DNA of 64,000 nucleotides from Thermopetrobacter sp. TC1 (GTDB taxonomy: Bacteria; Pseudomonadota; Alphaproteobacteria; Rhizobiales; Aestuariivirgaceae). Of this stretch, positions 44,568 through 52,879 are shown piece by piece. A program made the position numbers and the translations under genes. The stretch covers positions 112,364 to 176,363 of the forward strand of contig NZ_KN050830.1 in the NCBI RefSeq assembly GCF_000746275.1, written 5' to 3'. Within the stretch, counting starts at the first letter, position 1, and the number at the start of each line of letters is the position of its first letter. A model generated the notes under the pieces. That model saw nothing but the letters and a program-made list of their open reading frames with translations. It did not search any database and was not told the origin of the DNA.

Positions 44568-45317
44568 ATGGCAGGGCATTCGCAGTTCAAGAACATCATG
44601 TATCGCAAGAGCCGCCAGGATGCGGCGCGCTCGAAGATGTTCGCCAAGCTTTCACGCGAGATCACGGTGGCGGCCAAGCTGGGCGGGCCCGATCCGGCCA
44701 GCAACCCGCGGCTGCGGCTGGCGATTCAGAACGCCAAGGCCCAGTCCATGCCCAAGGAGAACATCCAGCGGGCGATCAACCGCTCATCCGGCAATGATGC
44801 CGCCAATTACGAGGAAATTCGCTACGAGGGCTATGGGCCGGGAGGTGTGGCCTTCATCGTGGAGGCGCTGACCGACAACCGCAACCGCACCGCTTCCTCC
44901 GTGCGCGCCGCCTTTACCAAGCATGGCGGCAGCCTGGGGGAAACGGGCTCGGTGTCGTTCATGTTCGATCGCGTCGGCGAGATCCGCTACAAGCCGGAGG
45001 TGGCCGATGCCGATGCGGTGATGGAGGCGGCAATCGAGGCGGGCGCGGATGATGTGGTCTCCGATGAAAACGGCCATCTCATCTATTGCGCCTTCGAGGA
45101 CATGCACGCCGTTTCCCAGGCGCTGACCGAAAGCCTCGGCGAGCCGGAATCGGTGAAGGCCATCTGGAAGCCGAAGACGACAACCCCCGTGGACGAGGAG
45201 AAGGCGGCCAGCGTGCTCAAGCTCATCCAGACGCTGGAGGATGACGATGACGTGCAGAACGTCTATGCCAATTTCGAAGTCTCCGATGAGGTGATGAAGA
45301 AGCTCACCGCCGCCTGA
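44568..45317 (+). CDS. YebC/PmpR-family regulator (TACO1-like)
   Basis: The product has 249 residues, usual length. The N-terminus [23 protein letters not shown], with the Lys/Arg patch, and [24 protein letters not shown] are family hallmarks; [23 protein letters not shown] and [12 protein letters not shown] follow. The family was described as DNA-binding and more recently as acting on translation of difficult proline stretches. In relatives it often precedes ruvCAB, but here a repeat cluster follows and no ruv gene is present. Confidence 0.94.
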   Translation: MAGHSQFKNIMYRKSRQDAARSKMFAKLSREITVAAKLGGPDPASNPRLRLAIQNAKAQSMPKENIQRAINRSSGNDAANYEEIRYEGYGPGGVAFIVEALTDNRNRTASSVRAAFTKHGGSLGETGSVSFMFDRVGEIRYKPEVADADAVMEAAIEAGADDVVSDENGHLIYCAFEDMHAVSQALTESLGEPESVKAIWKPKTTTPVDEEKAASVLKLIQTLEDDDDVQNVYANFEVSDEVMKKLTAA

Positions 45318-45441
45318 TGGATGCGAAGGCCGTTTTCTGATCCGGCCAATGCGCGCTTATGCCGGAGTGAGCGAGCATGCATGATGTGAGAAGGGCCAGA
45401 AAGGCACGAGAGCGGCATTCAGAATGGGCATTTGCCCTTGT

Positions 45442-45492
45442 CCTCCCCCTGACAGGGGGAGGACGGCGTGAAGCGCCGGGTGGGGGCGGGCC
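45442..45492. repeat. A-type palindromic repeat, half copy
   Basis: CCTCCCCCTGACAGGGGGAGG hairpin followed by the GGCGTGAAGCGCC palindrome and GGGTGGGGGCGGGCCC. It is in the orientation of the left half of the element at 1529-1640 and lies 125 bp after the yebC stop. Confidence 0.7.
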
Positions 45493-45567
45493 CTATGAGG
45501 TTCACATATCTCTTAATGCCAAACAGATTCAGTAGGTAAAGCAACATACTAATTGGATGTTTTGGAA

Positions 45568-45700
45568 CGCATTACATGACACTCCCATCGTCATACCGGC
45601 GAAAGCCGGTATCTAAGGCCAGTTACTCATGCGTTTGTGGCACGAGACCCCGGCTTTCGCCGGGGTGACGAGAAAAATGGCGACGTTGTGTCGTGTAGAG
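45568..45700. mobile_element. C element abutting the E repeat, copy C5
   Basis: The left end is CGCATTACATGACAC (12 of 15 to consensus), the right end GTGTCGTGTAGAG, two bases short of consensus. Directly to its right comes CAACTCATGG, the same E sequence that is duplicated around C1, reversed. The left flank does not match, so this copy has been rearranged on that side. Confidence 0.7.
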
Positions 45701-45924
45701 CAACTCATGGAAAGTCTTTTTTCCTCGGTCGGTTTGACGGCAACATCATGCTTCCTGATTTCCTCGGACAGGCGTGGGCATACGTCGGTATGACGATATA
45801 AGCGTCATATAGCATGGGGATGCGCCCCATCCGGCCGGAGAAGGGGCAGAGGCGATGATGTTTGAAGCCGTCCGTTTTGGCGGGCGGCTTTTTTCCTGGC
45901 CGGGCAGGGAAAGGTGAGAGCGGC

Positions 45925-46461
45925 TCAATCCGAGGAATGGCCGCCGAAGGCTTGTACCAGGCGGGCCATGTGATCGGCGAGAGGATGGGTGGCGGGCGGT
46001 TGGGTGCGGGTGCGGATCATCTCATCGAGCCGGGCGATGCGTTCATGAAGGCGATGGCTGCGACGGATGAGATCGCTCAATCCCTCCGGGAGCATGGCGA
46101 GGGTCTCTTCATCCGGCTCGGCAAGATCGTCCAGCGAGACCTGGTTCTGTTCTTCCAGCGCCGCCTCCTCGGAAAGCTCGCCGGCGCTGACCGCCTTCTG
46201 CAGAAGAAGCCAGGAGGCCAGCTGCATGAGGCGGGTGGTCAGGCGCATGCTCTCGGTGGCATAGGCAAGAGCGGCGGCGCGCTCCAGCCGGCGGGCCTCC
46301 TGCCGGCCGGGACCGTCCAGATAATCGGCGGTCTCTTCCACAAGGGTCATGCCTTCCTGAAACACGTCGGCGAACTGGCTTGAAGCGGTGAACCGGCGCA
46401 TGAAGTTGACGAGCTTGTCGTTTTCGCCGTCGTGCCTGGTCTCGCGATCGGTCATCTGCAT
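45925..46461 (-). CDS. rcdA: RcdA (DUF1465), regulator of CtrA degradation
   Basis: The product has about 178 residues. RcdA is an adaptor that in Caulobacter helps deliver CtrA to ClpXP at the stalked pole; most alphaproteobacteria encode it. The family core is clear: FTASSQFADVFQEGMTLVEE, ETADYLDGPGRQEARRLERA, YATESMRLTTRLMQLASWLLLQKAVSAGEL. The start at 46461 is chosen because GGGGGAC precedes that ATG; ATGs at 46455 and 46470 are close alternatives, and the longer frame adds an unlikely Cys-rich stretch. The C-terminus is disordered-like and acidic. A strong terminator and CtrA-like motifs lie upstream. Confidence 0.85.
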   Translation of the reverse strand: MQMTDRETRHDGENDKLVNFMRRFTASSQFADVFQEGMTLVEETADYLDGPGRQEARRLERAAALAYATESMRLTTRLMQLASWLLLQKAVSAGELSEEAALEEQNQVSLDDLAEPDEETLAMLPEGLSDLIRRSHRLHERIARLDEMIRTRTQPPATHPLADHMARLVQAFGGHSSD

Positions 46462-46578
46462 GTCCCCCATGATGTGATCCCACGCATGATGCGGGCAAAG
46501 GCCGCACTGGTCAATACTGATACACCCCCGTTTCTTGCCAGAACGTGACAGCAAGAACCGGGCCAGAGCGCAAGGCAC

Positions 46579-46700
46579 AGAAAAAAAGCCGCGCACAAGG
46601 CGCGGCTTGAAGTCTAACAGGGAGGCGTCAAACAGAGTGGACAGGAGCCACTCGGAAGAAATCCAGATGACCGGATTACGTTAACCATGTATGACGCATT
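46579..46700 (-). ncRNA. candidate small RNA upstream of rcdA
   Basis: Between the CtrA-like motifs and the terminator the minus strand has no open frame of note. It contains a hairpin GAGTGG/CCACTC whose loop reads CTCCTGT, then an unpaired GCCTCCCTG, then the terminator hairpin. C-rich, Shine-Dalgarno-like-complementary loops before an intrinsic terminator are the usual make-up of alphaproteobacterial trans-acting small RNAs. The 5' end is a guess, and no -35/-10 pair could be fixed. Confidence 0.35.
46581..46608 (-). terminator. strong intrinsic terminator on the minus strand
   Basis: Stem AAGCCGCGC/GCGCGGCTT (arms 46600-46608 and 46586-46594, 9 bp, 5-nt loop) is followed on the minus strand by a continuous T run to 46581. 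It is 120 bp upstream of rcdA and 210 bp after rsmB, so it may end rsmB messages or a short transcript starting near 46700. Confidence 0.75.
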
Positions 46701-46817
46701 ACCGTTACCAAAAGGTTAACGAAATTCATTTTTCCTGCCTAAAAGTTGCAAAGGCTTTCATGCCCGGCGAAACACAGGCGAGGGGCAGTCTTTTTGCCTC
46801 TTCTATTCCGATCAGAA

Positions 46818-48227
46818 TCAGGAGGCTGCCTTGACAAGACGGGCGGCGAAGAAGCCGTCCATGGTGTGCGCCGAACCGATGCGATAATGGGGCAGGGTGC
46901 GCAATGTGCCTTCTTCGGTGATTGCGTGTTCAATTCCGGGCAATTCGTCAGGGTTGATGGGCTGCAAGGAGACGTCGCCCTTGTGCTCGGCAAGAAAGCG
47001 CGCGATCTGCTCCTCTCCTTCCTCCGGCTGCAGGGAGCAGACGCAATAGACGAGCATGCCGCCGGGCTTGAGCATGGCAAGAGCGGCATTCAGCATGCGG
47101 CGCTGAAGCGTGACGAGTTCTTGCTGCTGCTTAAGCGTTTTCAGCCACAGCACTTCCGGGTGACGCCGCGCGGTCCCGGTGGCGGTGCAGGGCGCGTCGA
47201 GAAGAATGGCATCGAAAGGTAGCGGCGGCGTCCAGCGCAAGGCATCGGCGCACACGATCTCGGCGGAGAGATCAAGGCGGCTGAGGTTTTCGCGCAGGCG
47301 TTCAAGCCGTTTTTCCGAGATGTCGAGCGCCGTGACCTTTGCCCCGGCGGCGGCAAGCTGCGCCGTTTTGCCCCCGGGGGCGGCGCAGAGATCCAGTACG
47401 GTGCGGCCCCGCACATCGCCGAACAGGCGGGCGGGCAAGGCCGCGGCAGCATCCTGCACCCACCAGGCTCCTTCCGCAAAACCGGGCAGTGCGGGCACGG
47501 GGCTTTCGGGATGTGGGATGCGCAATGTCCCGGTGGGCAGAACGGTGGCGTTTAAGCGCGCGGCCCACTCTTCGGCGGATTCGGGATCCTTCAGCGTGAG
47601 ATCGAGCGGCGGCTCTTCCATCACCGCCTGCATGATGGCGCGGGTGCCCTGACTGCCCCAGGCCCGGGTCCAGATGGTGTGCAGCCAGTCGGGCAGGTTC
47701 AGGCGGGCTGGATCCTGTTCTGCCAGCAACGAATCCCGTACCCCCGCCAGGCGACGCAAAACGGCGTTGACCAGCCCGGCAAGATGGCGGGTGGCCGGTC
47801 GCGCCCGGGCCAGGGTGACGGCAAGGTCGATAACGGCGTGATCGGGCGTGCGCATGAACAGGATCTGGGCGGCGGCCGTATGCAAAAGGGCGCGCACCCA
47901 GCCGGCCTTGCGCGGCAAAGGGCGCGTGATGAAGCGGGAGAGCGCGGCCCGGATCTGACCATGATGTTTCAGCGCAGTGCGCACGATGCGCTCGGTGAGG
48001 GCCCGGTCCTGTCGTGGCAGGCGGGACAGCGCAGCGTCCGCGCGGGCAAGCGCGACATCGAGCATCTGCCCCTCTTCCATCACCTGCTCCCACAAACGGG
48101 CGGCAAGCCGCCGCGGCGGCAGGCCCGCGCCCGGCTGACGGGCGGATGCGGAAGCCGCGGCCCGTGCATGCATCACCGATGCTCTGGCGCGGCGGCGGGG
48201 ATGGGCGGATTTCGGGCGTGTGGTCAT
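46818..48227 (-). CDS. rsmB: 16S rRNA (C967) m5C methyltransferase RsmB
   Basis: The product has 469 residues. An N-terminal NusB-like helical domain (about 45-190, LPRQDRALTERIVRTALKHHGQI) precedes the methyltransferase domain with motif I DLCAAPGGKTAQLAAAG (about 300), VTALDISEKRLERL, the catalytic motif LDAPCTATGTARRHPEVLW and LVYCVCSLQPEEGEEQ with its Cys. It methylates 16S rRNA at C967. The ATG at 48227 begins 10 bp after the htpX stop on the same strand, so the two form an operon. The first 40 residues are an Arg/Ala-rich extension. Confidence 0.9.
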   Translation of the reverse strand: MTTRPKSAHPRRRARASVMHARAAASASARQPGAGLPPRRLAARLWEQVMEEGQMLDVALARADAALSRLPRQDRALTERIVRTALKHHGQIRAALSRFITRPLPRKAGWVRALLHTAAAQILFMRTPDHAVIDLAVTLARARPATRHLAGLVNAVLRRLAGVRDSLLAEQDPARLNLPDWLHTIWTRAWGSQGTRAIMQAVMEEPPLDLTLKDPESAEEWAARLNATVLPTGTLRIPHPESPVPALPGFAEGAWWVQDAAAALPARLFGDVRGRTVLDLCAAPGGKTAQLAAAGAKVTALDISEKRLERLRENLSRLDLSAEIVCADALRWTPPLPFDAILLDAPCTATGTARRHPEVLWLKTLKQQQELVTLQRRMLNAALAMLKPGGMLVYCVCSLQPEEGEEQIARFLAEHKGDVSLQPINPDELPGIEHAITEEGTLRTLPHYRIGSAHTMDGFFAARLVKAAS

Positions 48228-48237
48228 GAACAGGCGC

Positions 48238-49209
48238 TCATCCCCAGGGGCCGCGGCGACGATTGGTCTGTGACCAGGGGCCGGCATGACCACGGCGGGC
48301 AGCATGATCTGCGCCTGCGTCCCTGACGGCGGAAGCCCCGGCGTTGCGCGAGGCGGGGTCGCTCATGCCCATCTCGCGCGCCAGCTCCAGAAGGGCGGCG
48401 ATCCTGTTTTCGGTGTTGGGATGGGTGGAAAAGAGATTGTCCATGCCCTGACCGGAGAGGGGATTGACGATGAAGAGATGGGCGGTTTCCGGATGTTCCT
48501 CCACGCGCGGATTGGGAATGTGCGCGGCCGCATCAGCGATCTTCTTTAAGGCCGAGATAAGGCCATACGGGTTGCCGGCGATCATGGCACCCTCGCGGTC
48601 GGCGGCATATTCCCGCGTGCGCGAAATGGCCATCTGCACCAGCATGGCCGCCAGCGGCGCCAGAATCATCATCAGCAGCGTGCCCACGAAGCCGAGCGGA
48701 TTGTTGCGGTCGCGCCCGCCGAGAAAGAAGGCGAAGTTGGCGAGCATGGAAATGGCGCCGGCGATGGTGGCGGTGATGGTCATGATCAGGGTGTCGCGAT
48801 TCTTGATATGCGCCAGCTCATGCGCAATGACACCCGCCAGCTCATCCCGGTTCAGCATGTGCAGAAGCCCGGTGGTGACGGCAACAGCCGCATGCTGCGG
48901 ATCCCGCCCGGTGGCGAAGGCATTGGGCTGATCGGTGTGGATGATATAGACCTTCGGCATGGGCAGGCCGGCCCGCCGCGCAAGGGAGGCAACAAGGGCA
49001 TACAGCTCCGGCGCCGAGGATTCATCGACCGGCTCCGCCCCGGTCATGGAGAGCACCATCTTGTCCGAGTTCCACCAGGAGAAGATGTTCATGCCCAGCG
49101 AAAAGAGCAGGGCGATGAGCAGGCCCGTCTGACCGCCGAGGAGATAGCCCATGCCCAGAAACAGGGCGGTCAGGGCCGCCAGCAGGAATGTCGTCTTCAG
49201 ATAGTTCAT
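48238..49209 (-). CDS. htpX: membrane zinc protease HtpX
   Basis: The product has 323 residues. HtpX is an inner-membrane metalloprotease that cleaves misfolded membrane proteins. It has two N-terminal helices (about 5-50), the zinc motif [13 protein letters not shown] (HExxH, about 128), two further helices (about 145-185) and the downstream Glu in [13 protein letters not shown]. The ATG at 49209 is chosen for its family start [13 protein letters not shown]. The C-terminus is an Ala/Arg-rich tail ending NRRRGPWG, and the rhomboid protein 1.4 kb away ends SRKRGPWG. It leads an operon with rsmB. Confidence 0.94.
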   Translation of the reverse strand: MNYLKTTFLLAALTALFLGMGYLLGGQTGLLIALLFSLGMNIFSWWNSDKMVLSMTGAEPVDESSAPELYALVASLARRAGLPMPKVYIIHTDQPNAFATGRDPQHAAVAVTTGLLHMLNRDELAGVIAHELAHIKNRDTLIMTITATIAGAISMLANFAFFLGGRDRNNPLGFVGTLLMMILAPLAAMLVQMAISRTREYAADREGAMIAGNPYGLISALKKIADAAAHIPNPRVEEHPETAHLFIVNPLSGQGMDNLFSTHPNTENRIAALLELAREMGMSDPASRNAGASAVRDAGADHAARRGHAGPWSQTNRRRGPWG

Positions 49210-49401
49210 GGCCGTTCCGGCGAGTTTCTCTCCACGATCCGCATGATAAGCCGTGCACTTTCGCCTCTGGCGATTATGCACGCGCGAGGCATCCACATGC
49301 GCTCACAGTGTATGCCAAATATCGTGCCTTCGCCTTTTCCGGGCAAGGGGCGGAGATATGACGGTTCGGTAAGATTGCCTCGCATCTGTCATAAACACCC
49401 T

Positions 49402-49639
49402 GCCGGAACGGGATTGTATCCCGTTCCGGAACGTTTCGGCGGGGTTTGAAAATTCCGCCACACACTACACGACACATATACCGTCATACCGTAGATCAGC
49501 CGGTATCTCAGGCCACAAGCGCATGAGTTTACGGCACAAGACCCCGGCTTTCGCCGGGGTGACGAGAAAGATGGCGACGTTGTGTCGTGTAGTGTGATTC
49601 CGCCAACTGTTCCGGAAGGATATGCACTATCCTTCCGGC
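49402..49639. repeat. D-type hairpin repeat interrupted by C3
   Basis: The left part is GCCGGAACGGGAT/ATCCCGTTCCGG, AACGTTTCGGCGGGGTTTGA and AAATTCCGCCA. After the C element the right part resumes with ACTGTTCCGGAAGGATATGC and ends ATCCTTCCGGC. Without the insert it matches the 93-bp D at 18658-18750. Confidence 0.8.
49452..49605. mobile_element. C element with perfect ends and 9-bp target duplication, copy C3
   Basis: The element is 49461-49596 (136 bp). CACACTACACGACAC (49461-49475) and GTGTCGTGTAGTGTG (49582-49596) are exact complements over 15 bp. ATTCCGCCA stands on both sides (49452-49460 and 49597-49605). The two halves of the element are near inverted copies (CATACCGTAGATCAGCCGG in the left, CCCCGGCTTTCGCCGGGG in the right). 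It has no coding capacity. Confidence 0.9.
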
Positions 49640-49691
49640 GTGGGTTTTTCCGGAGCAAGGCGCCGAAGCCTGCCTGCGGTGCGCGCGCCCC

Positions 49692-50543
49692 TCAGGGTTG
49701 ATCGCCGCCGTGGAAGGGCCGGCGCGGGGCGCTTCCTGTGCGCTTCTCCGGCAGATATTCCACCGACGGCAGGGCGCGTGTCGGCTGCGGATAGAGGCTC
49801 ATGAGCTCGTAGATGGCCTGGGGCATGTCCGTGGTCACGGGCAGGCCGAGCTCCTTGGCCTCATCGGGCAGAATGGGATAGTCGTGCGTCCAGCGCCCCT
49901 CAGAGAGGGTGCGGGCGATCTCTTTGGCCTTCTTGTCGTCCATCTTGCCCTGAAGCAGATACTCCGCGGTGCGCTTCACCTGCGCGATGGCCTTCTTGGA
50001 AACATCGGCGAGGATGAGGGTCTGGTCCTCGATATCCTTGACCTGCTTCTGTTCCGTCACCTTGAGCACGGAAGCAGCGGGCGTCTGGCCCAGCTGCGGA
50101 TCGATGGGGCCGAGCACCGCATGCGGACTCATGCAGATCTCATCGGCAGCGAGCGCAATCAGCGTGCCGCCGCTCATGGCGTAATGCGGCACGAAGACGG
50201 TGGTCTTGGCCGGATGGCTTTTCAGGGCGCGGGCGATCTGTGTGGCCGCCAGAACCAGGCCGCCGGGCGTGTGCAGAATGATGTCCAGCGGCACATTGTC
50301 GTCGGTGAGCTGAATGGCGCGGATCACCTCCTCGGAATCCTCGATGTTGATGAAGCGCATGATGGGAAAGCCCAGCAGGCTCATGGTCTCCTGACGATGA
50401 ACGAGGAGGATGACCCGGCTGCCGCGTGCCTTCTCGATCTCGGCGATCTTGCGCTGGCGCATGGCCTCCATCAGCTTCTTCTGAATCACGGGCTGCAAGG
50501 CCGAGAAGATGAAGAACAGCCAGAACAGATCCATGAACGTCAT
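49692..50543 (-). CDS. SDH-type serine protease (ClpP/crotonase fold)
   Basis: The product has 283 residues of the serine dehydrogenase proteinase family (SDH_protease, related to SppA and ClpP). One N-terminal membrane helix (MTFMDLFWLFFIFSALQPV) anchors it. The fold shows LDIILHTPGGLVLAATQIARAL, the nucleophile Ser in HYAMSGGTLIALAADEI (about 125) and VLGPIDPQLGQ. The Lys in the C-terminal half (QVKRTAEYLL) is a possible general base. Substrates are unknown. It lies on the same strand as the rhomboid protease with an 84-bp gap. Confidence 0.85.
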   Translation of the reverse strand: MTFMDLFWLFFIFSALQPVIQKKLMEAMRQRKIAEIEKARGSRVILLVHRQETMSLLGFPIMRFINIEDSEEVIRAIQLTDDNVPLDIILHTPGGLVLAATQIARALKSHPAKTTVFVPHYAMSGGTLIALAADEICMSPHAVLGPIDPQLGQTPAASVLKVTEQKQVKDIEDQTLILADVSKKAIAQVKRTAEYLLQGKMDDKKAKEIARTLSEGRWTHDYPILPDEAKELGLPVTTDMPQAIYELMSLYPQPTRALPSVEYLPEKRTGSAPRRPFHGGDQP

Positions 50544-50627
50544 GACATATGGCTCCCTGTCGCGAGCGGCGCACGGGCGATCAAGAACAAGCCCTTCGCC
50601 ATCATAGGTGATTCGTCACAGAGGTGA

Positions 50628-51398
50628 TCAGCCCCAGGGGCCTCGCTTGCGGCTGCCGTCCGGACAGCAGCCAAAGACGCCTTCGTCCGCCTGCAGCGGG
50701 CGGTAGCGCCGGCCTTCGCGCCCCCAGATGCCGGCGGCGAACCAGCCGACGATGAACCCGCCGATATGCGCCCACCAGGCCACGCCGCCGGCCTGGGGAT
50801 GGGCGCTTAGGCTCGCCATGCCCTGAATGAGCTGGCTGACGAACCAGATGGTGGCGAAGGCCACGGCGGGCAGATCGAAGAAAAGAGGATAGAAGAAGAT
50901 GGGCACGAGGACCACCACGCTCGAACGCGGAAACAGCCGCATGTAAGCGCCGGTGACGCCGGCGATGGCGCCGGAGGCGCCGATGGCGGGCAGCGTGGAG
51001 GTGGGGTTCATCCAGGCGTGGGCGAAGGAGGCGCCAATGCCACAGAGAAGATAGAAGATCACATAGGGCACATGGCCCATGCGGTCTTCCACGGCGGGAC
51101 CGAAGATGTAGAGCGTCCACATGTTGAAGACGAGGTGAAGCAGGCCGCCGTGCAGAAAGGTGTTGGTGAGGAAGGGCAGGAGGGTATTGGGCGGCAGGCC
51201 GTGGGCCTCGCCCCAGCCGGGCACGAAATAGCGGGCGGGCACCAGCCCCCAGGTATTGAGAAACTGGCGCAGGGCCGGTTCGCCGCCGGCGGCGAACCAG
51301 GACATCTCCCAGATGTAGGCCAGCACGTTGAGCGCGATCAGCGCCCAGGTGGCAAACGCCGGATAACGCGTGGCCACGGTGGTGGAAATCGGAAACAC
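50628..51398 (-). CDS. rhomboid-family intramembrane serine protease
   Basis: The product has 256 residues with six or seven membrane helices. Catalytic Ser is in IGASGAIAGVTGAY (about 137) and catalytic His in WWAHIGGFIVGW (about 215); the upstream HGGLLHLVFNMWTLYIFG motif with Asn is also present. Rhomboids cut membrane proteins within the bilayer. The C-terminal tail is polar, with two Cys, and ends SRKRGPWG, nearly the same as the HtpX end. The start at 51398 fits the helix order. Confidence 0.92.
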   Translation of the reverse strand: MFPISTTVATRYPAFATWALIALNVLAYIWEMSWFAAGGEPALRQFLNTWGLVPARYFVPGWGEAHGLPPNTLLPFLTNTFLHGGLLHLVFNMWTLYIFGPAVEDRMGHVPYVIFYLLCGIGASFAHAWMNPTSTLPAIGASGAIAGVTGAYMRLFPRSSVVVLVPIFFYPLFFDLPAVAFATIWFVSQLIQGMASLSAHPQAGGVAWWAHIGGFIVGWFAAGIWGREGRRYRPLQADEGVFGCCPDGSRKRGPWG

Positions 51399-51579
51399 GG
51401 CGCGCTTCCCCGTTGCGAGCTATCTTTGCCTTAGAGCCCATGCCCTGCCCGATGGCCTAAGGCGCAACCCAGTCCTTGAGCGTGAGCCTAGCAGGGGCAC
51501 GGCGCTTGGCAAGAACGCATGATCAGTTTTCTGATTCATCCGACACAAAAGGGCGATTGCGCGCACGCTCTTTCGGCGT

Positions 51580-52266
51580 TCAAGGGGCCAGGCGATAGCC
51601 GCCGGATTCGGTGAGCAGGATCTCGGCGCGGGAGGGTTCCTTCTCGATCTTCTGGCGGAGGCGGTAGATGTGTGTTTCAAGCGTGTGGGTGGTCACCCCG
51701 GCGTTGTAGCCCCAGACCTCGTGCAGGAGGGTTTCGCGGGTGACGGTGCGGCCGCCGGCACGATAGAGAAACTTGAGGATGGCGGTTTCCTTCTCCGTTA
51801 GGCGGATGCGGCGGCCGTCCTCGGTAAGCAGCATTTTCTGCGCGGGCTTGAAGGTGTAGGGCCCGATGCGGAAGACGGCATCCTCGCTGTTCTCGAACTG
51901 GCGCAGGTGCGCACGCATGCGCGCCAGCAGGACGGGAAGGCGGAAGGGCTTGGTCACATAGTCATTGGCGCCGGAATCAAGCCCGAGGATGGTGTCCGCC
52001 TCGGAATCCTTGGCGGTGAGCATGATCACCGGGCCCTTGTAACCACGCCGCCGCATGATCTTGCAGACCTCGCGCCCGTCCATGTCCGGCATGTCCACAT
52101 CGAGCAGAACGAGGTCGTAATGATCCTCCTCGATGGCTTTTAAGGCCTCGGTGCCGTTCTCCACGTCGCGCACCTCGAATTCCTCGTGTAGCGACAGCTG
52201 CTCCTGCAGCATCTCGCGGAGGATCTCGTCATCATCGACAATCAGGATCTTGCGGCTGTTGCCCAT
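51580..52266 (-). CDS. OmpR-family response regulator, CenR-like
   Basis: The product has 228 residues. The receiver has DDD (11-13), phosphoacceptor Asp56 in LVLLDVDMPDMDG, Thr in IMLTAKD and Lys in YVTKPF; the winged helix shows RLTEKETAILKFLYRAGG and THTLETHIYRLRQKIEK. The segments EQLSLHEEF, ILGLDSGANDYV and VWGYNAGVTTHTLE match what I recall of CenR, the envelope regulator essential in Caulobacter, and its rhizobial relatives. No kinase gene is adjacent, as for CenR. The ATG at 52266 is chosen over 52284. It is divergent from the transpeptidase gene, an association that fits envelope control. Confidence 0.85.
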   Translation of the reverse strand: MGNSRKILIVDDDEILREMLQEQLSLHEEFEVRDVENGTEALKAIEEDHYDLVLLDVDMPDMDGREVCKIMRRRGYKGPVIMLTAKDSEADTILGLDSGANDYVTKPFRLPVLLARMRAHLRQFENSEDAVFRIGPYTFKPAQKMLLTEDGRRIRLTEKETAILKFLYRAGGRTVTRETLLHEVWGYNAGVTTHTLETHIYRLRQKIEKEPSRAEILLTESGGYRLAP

Positions 52267-52345
52267 GGTGCGTTTCCCGTGCATGGTCTTATTCGGTCAC
52301 CGGCAATCTACGACGAAGACTTCCGTTTTTCAAAAGGCCTAAGGG

Positions 52346-52879
52346 ATGCGCACACGCATTGTTGAGCGATTGCGTCTTTTCGTGAACCCGCGCAATCCGG
52401 CGCGTGGCTGGCTGCGCTGCGGCGCATTGCACGTTCCGGCGGCCCTGGGCGAAAAGGGCGTGACGCATTTTCCGCGGGAAGGGGACAAGGCCACGCCTTG
52501 TGGCTGCTTTCGCCTGCGCACGGTGTTCTACCGGCCGGATCGGGTTGCGCGACCGGTAAGCGCCCTGCCGGTTAAGGCGATCCGCCCTGATGACGGCTGG
52601 TGCGACGATCCTGAGCATCCGCAATACAACAGGCCTGTGCGCCTTCCCTTTCCGGCCTCGGCGGAGCGGATGTGGCGCGAGGATCACCTTTATGACATCG
52701 TGGTGGTGCTGGATTTCAACATCCGCCCGCGGGTTATGGGGCGCGGCAGCGCCATCTTCTTTCACGTCGCCCGGCCCGATCTCGGCCCCACTTTGGGATG
52801 CGTGGCGATACCGGAAAAGGCAATGCGCCTTGTTCTTGCCCATTGCGGCCCGCAAACCCGCCTGTGCGTGGAACGATAA
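52346..52879 (+). CDS. L,D-transpeptidase (YkuD-domain) family protein
   Basis: The product has 177 residues. The YkuD domain covers most of the protein; the catalytic motif is FFHVARPDLGPTLGCVAIP (about 138-158), with His and the nucleophile Cys in TLGCV instead of the more usual S-x-GC. YkuD enzymes form 3-3 cross-links in peptidoglycan or attach proteins to it. No signal peptide is visible, which fits this small alphaproteobacterial subfamily whose members are often annotated L,D-transpeptidase catalytic domain proteins. It is divergent from the CenR-like gene, 79 bp apart. Confidence 0.85.
   Translation: MRTRIVERLRLFVNPRNPARGWLRCGALHVPAALGEKGVTHFPREGDKATPCGCFRLRTVFYRPDRVARPVSALPVKAIRPDDGWCDDPEHPQYNRPVRLPFPASAERMWREDHLYDIVVVLDFNIRPRVMGRGSAIFFHVARPDLGPTLGCVAIPEKAMRLVLAHCGPQTRLCVER

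Larger units (their letters stand above)
45318..45924. other. 607-bp gap of repeats between yebC and rcdA
   Basis: It holds a half A repeat (45442-45492), a C element (45568-45700), and a reversed E copy (45701-45815). The stretch 45493-45567 is unassigned. The two flanking genes converge. No gene is visible. Confidence 0.75.
46462..46817. promoter_or_regulatory. rcdA upstream region: CtrA-like motifs and terminator
   Basis: This 356-bp gap separates rcdA from rsmB, both minus. TTAACCAT (46681-46688) matches one known CtrA motif and TTAC-N7-TTAAC (46705-46720) is one base from the TTAA-N7-TTAAC box. Between them and rcdA lies the intrinsic terminator at 46581-46608. The part next to rsmB has a weak hairpin (GAGGGGCA/TGCCTCTT). 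Confidence 0.5.
49210..49691. other. 482-bp gap with a D element interrupted by a C element
   Basis: It holds a D element (49402-49639) split by C3 (49461-49596 plus its duplicated target). The part 49210-49401 should contain the htpX promoter but no clear hexamers were found. No gene is visible. Confidence 0.75.
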
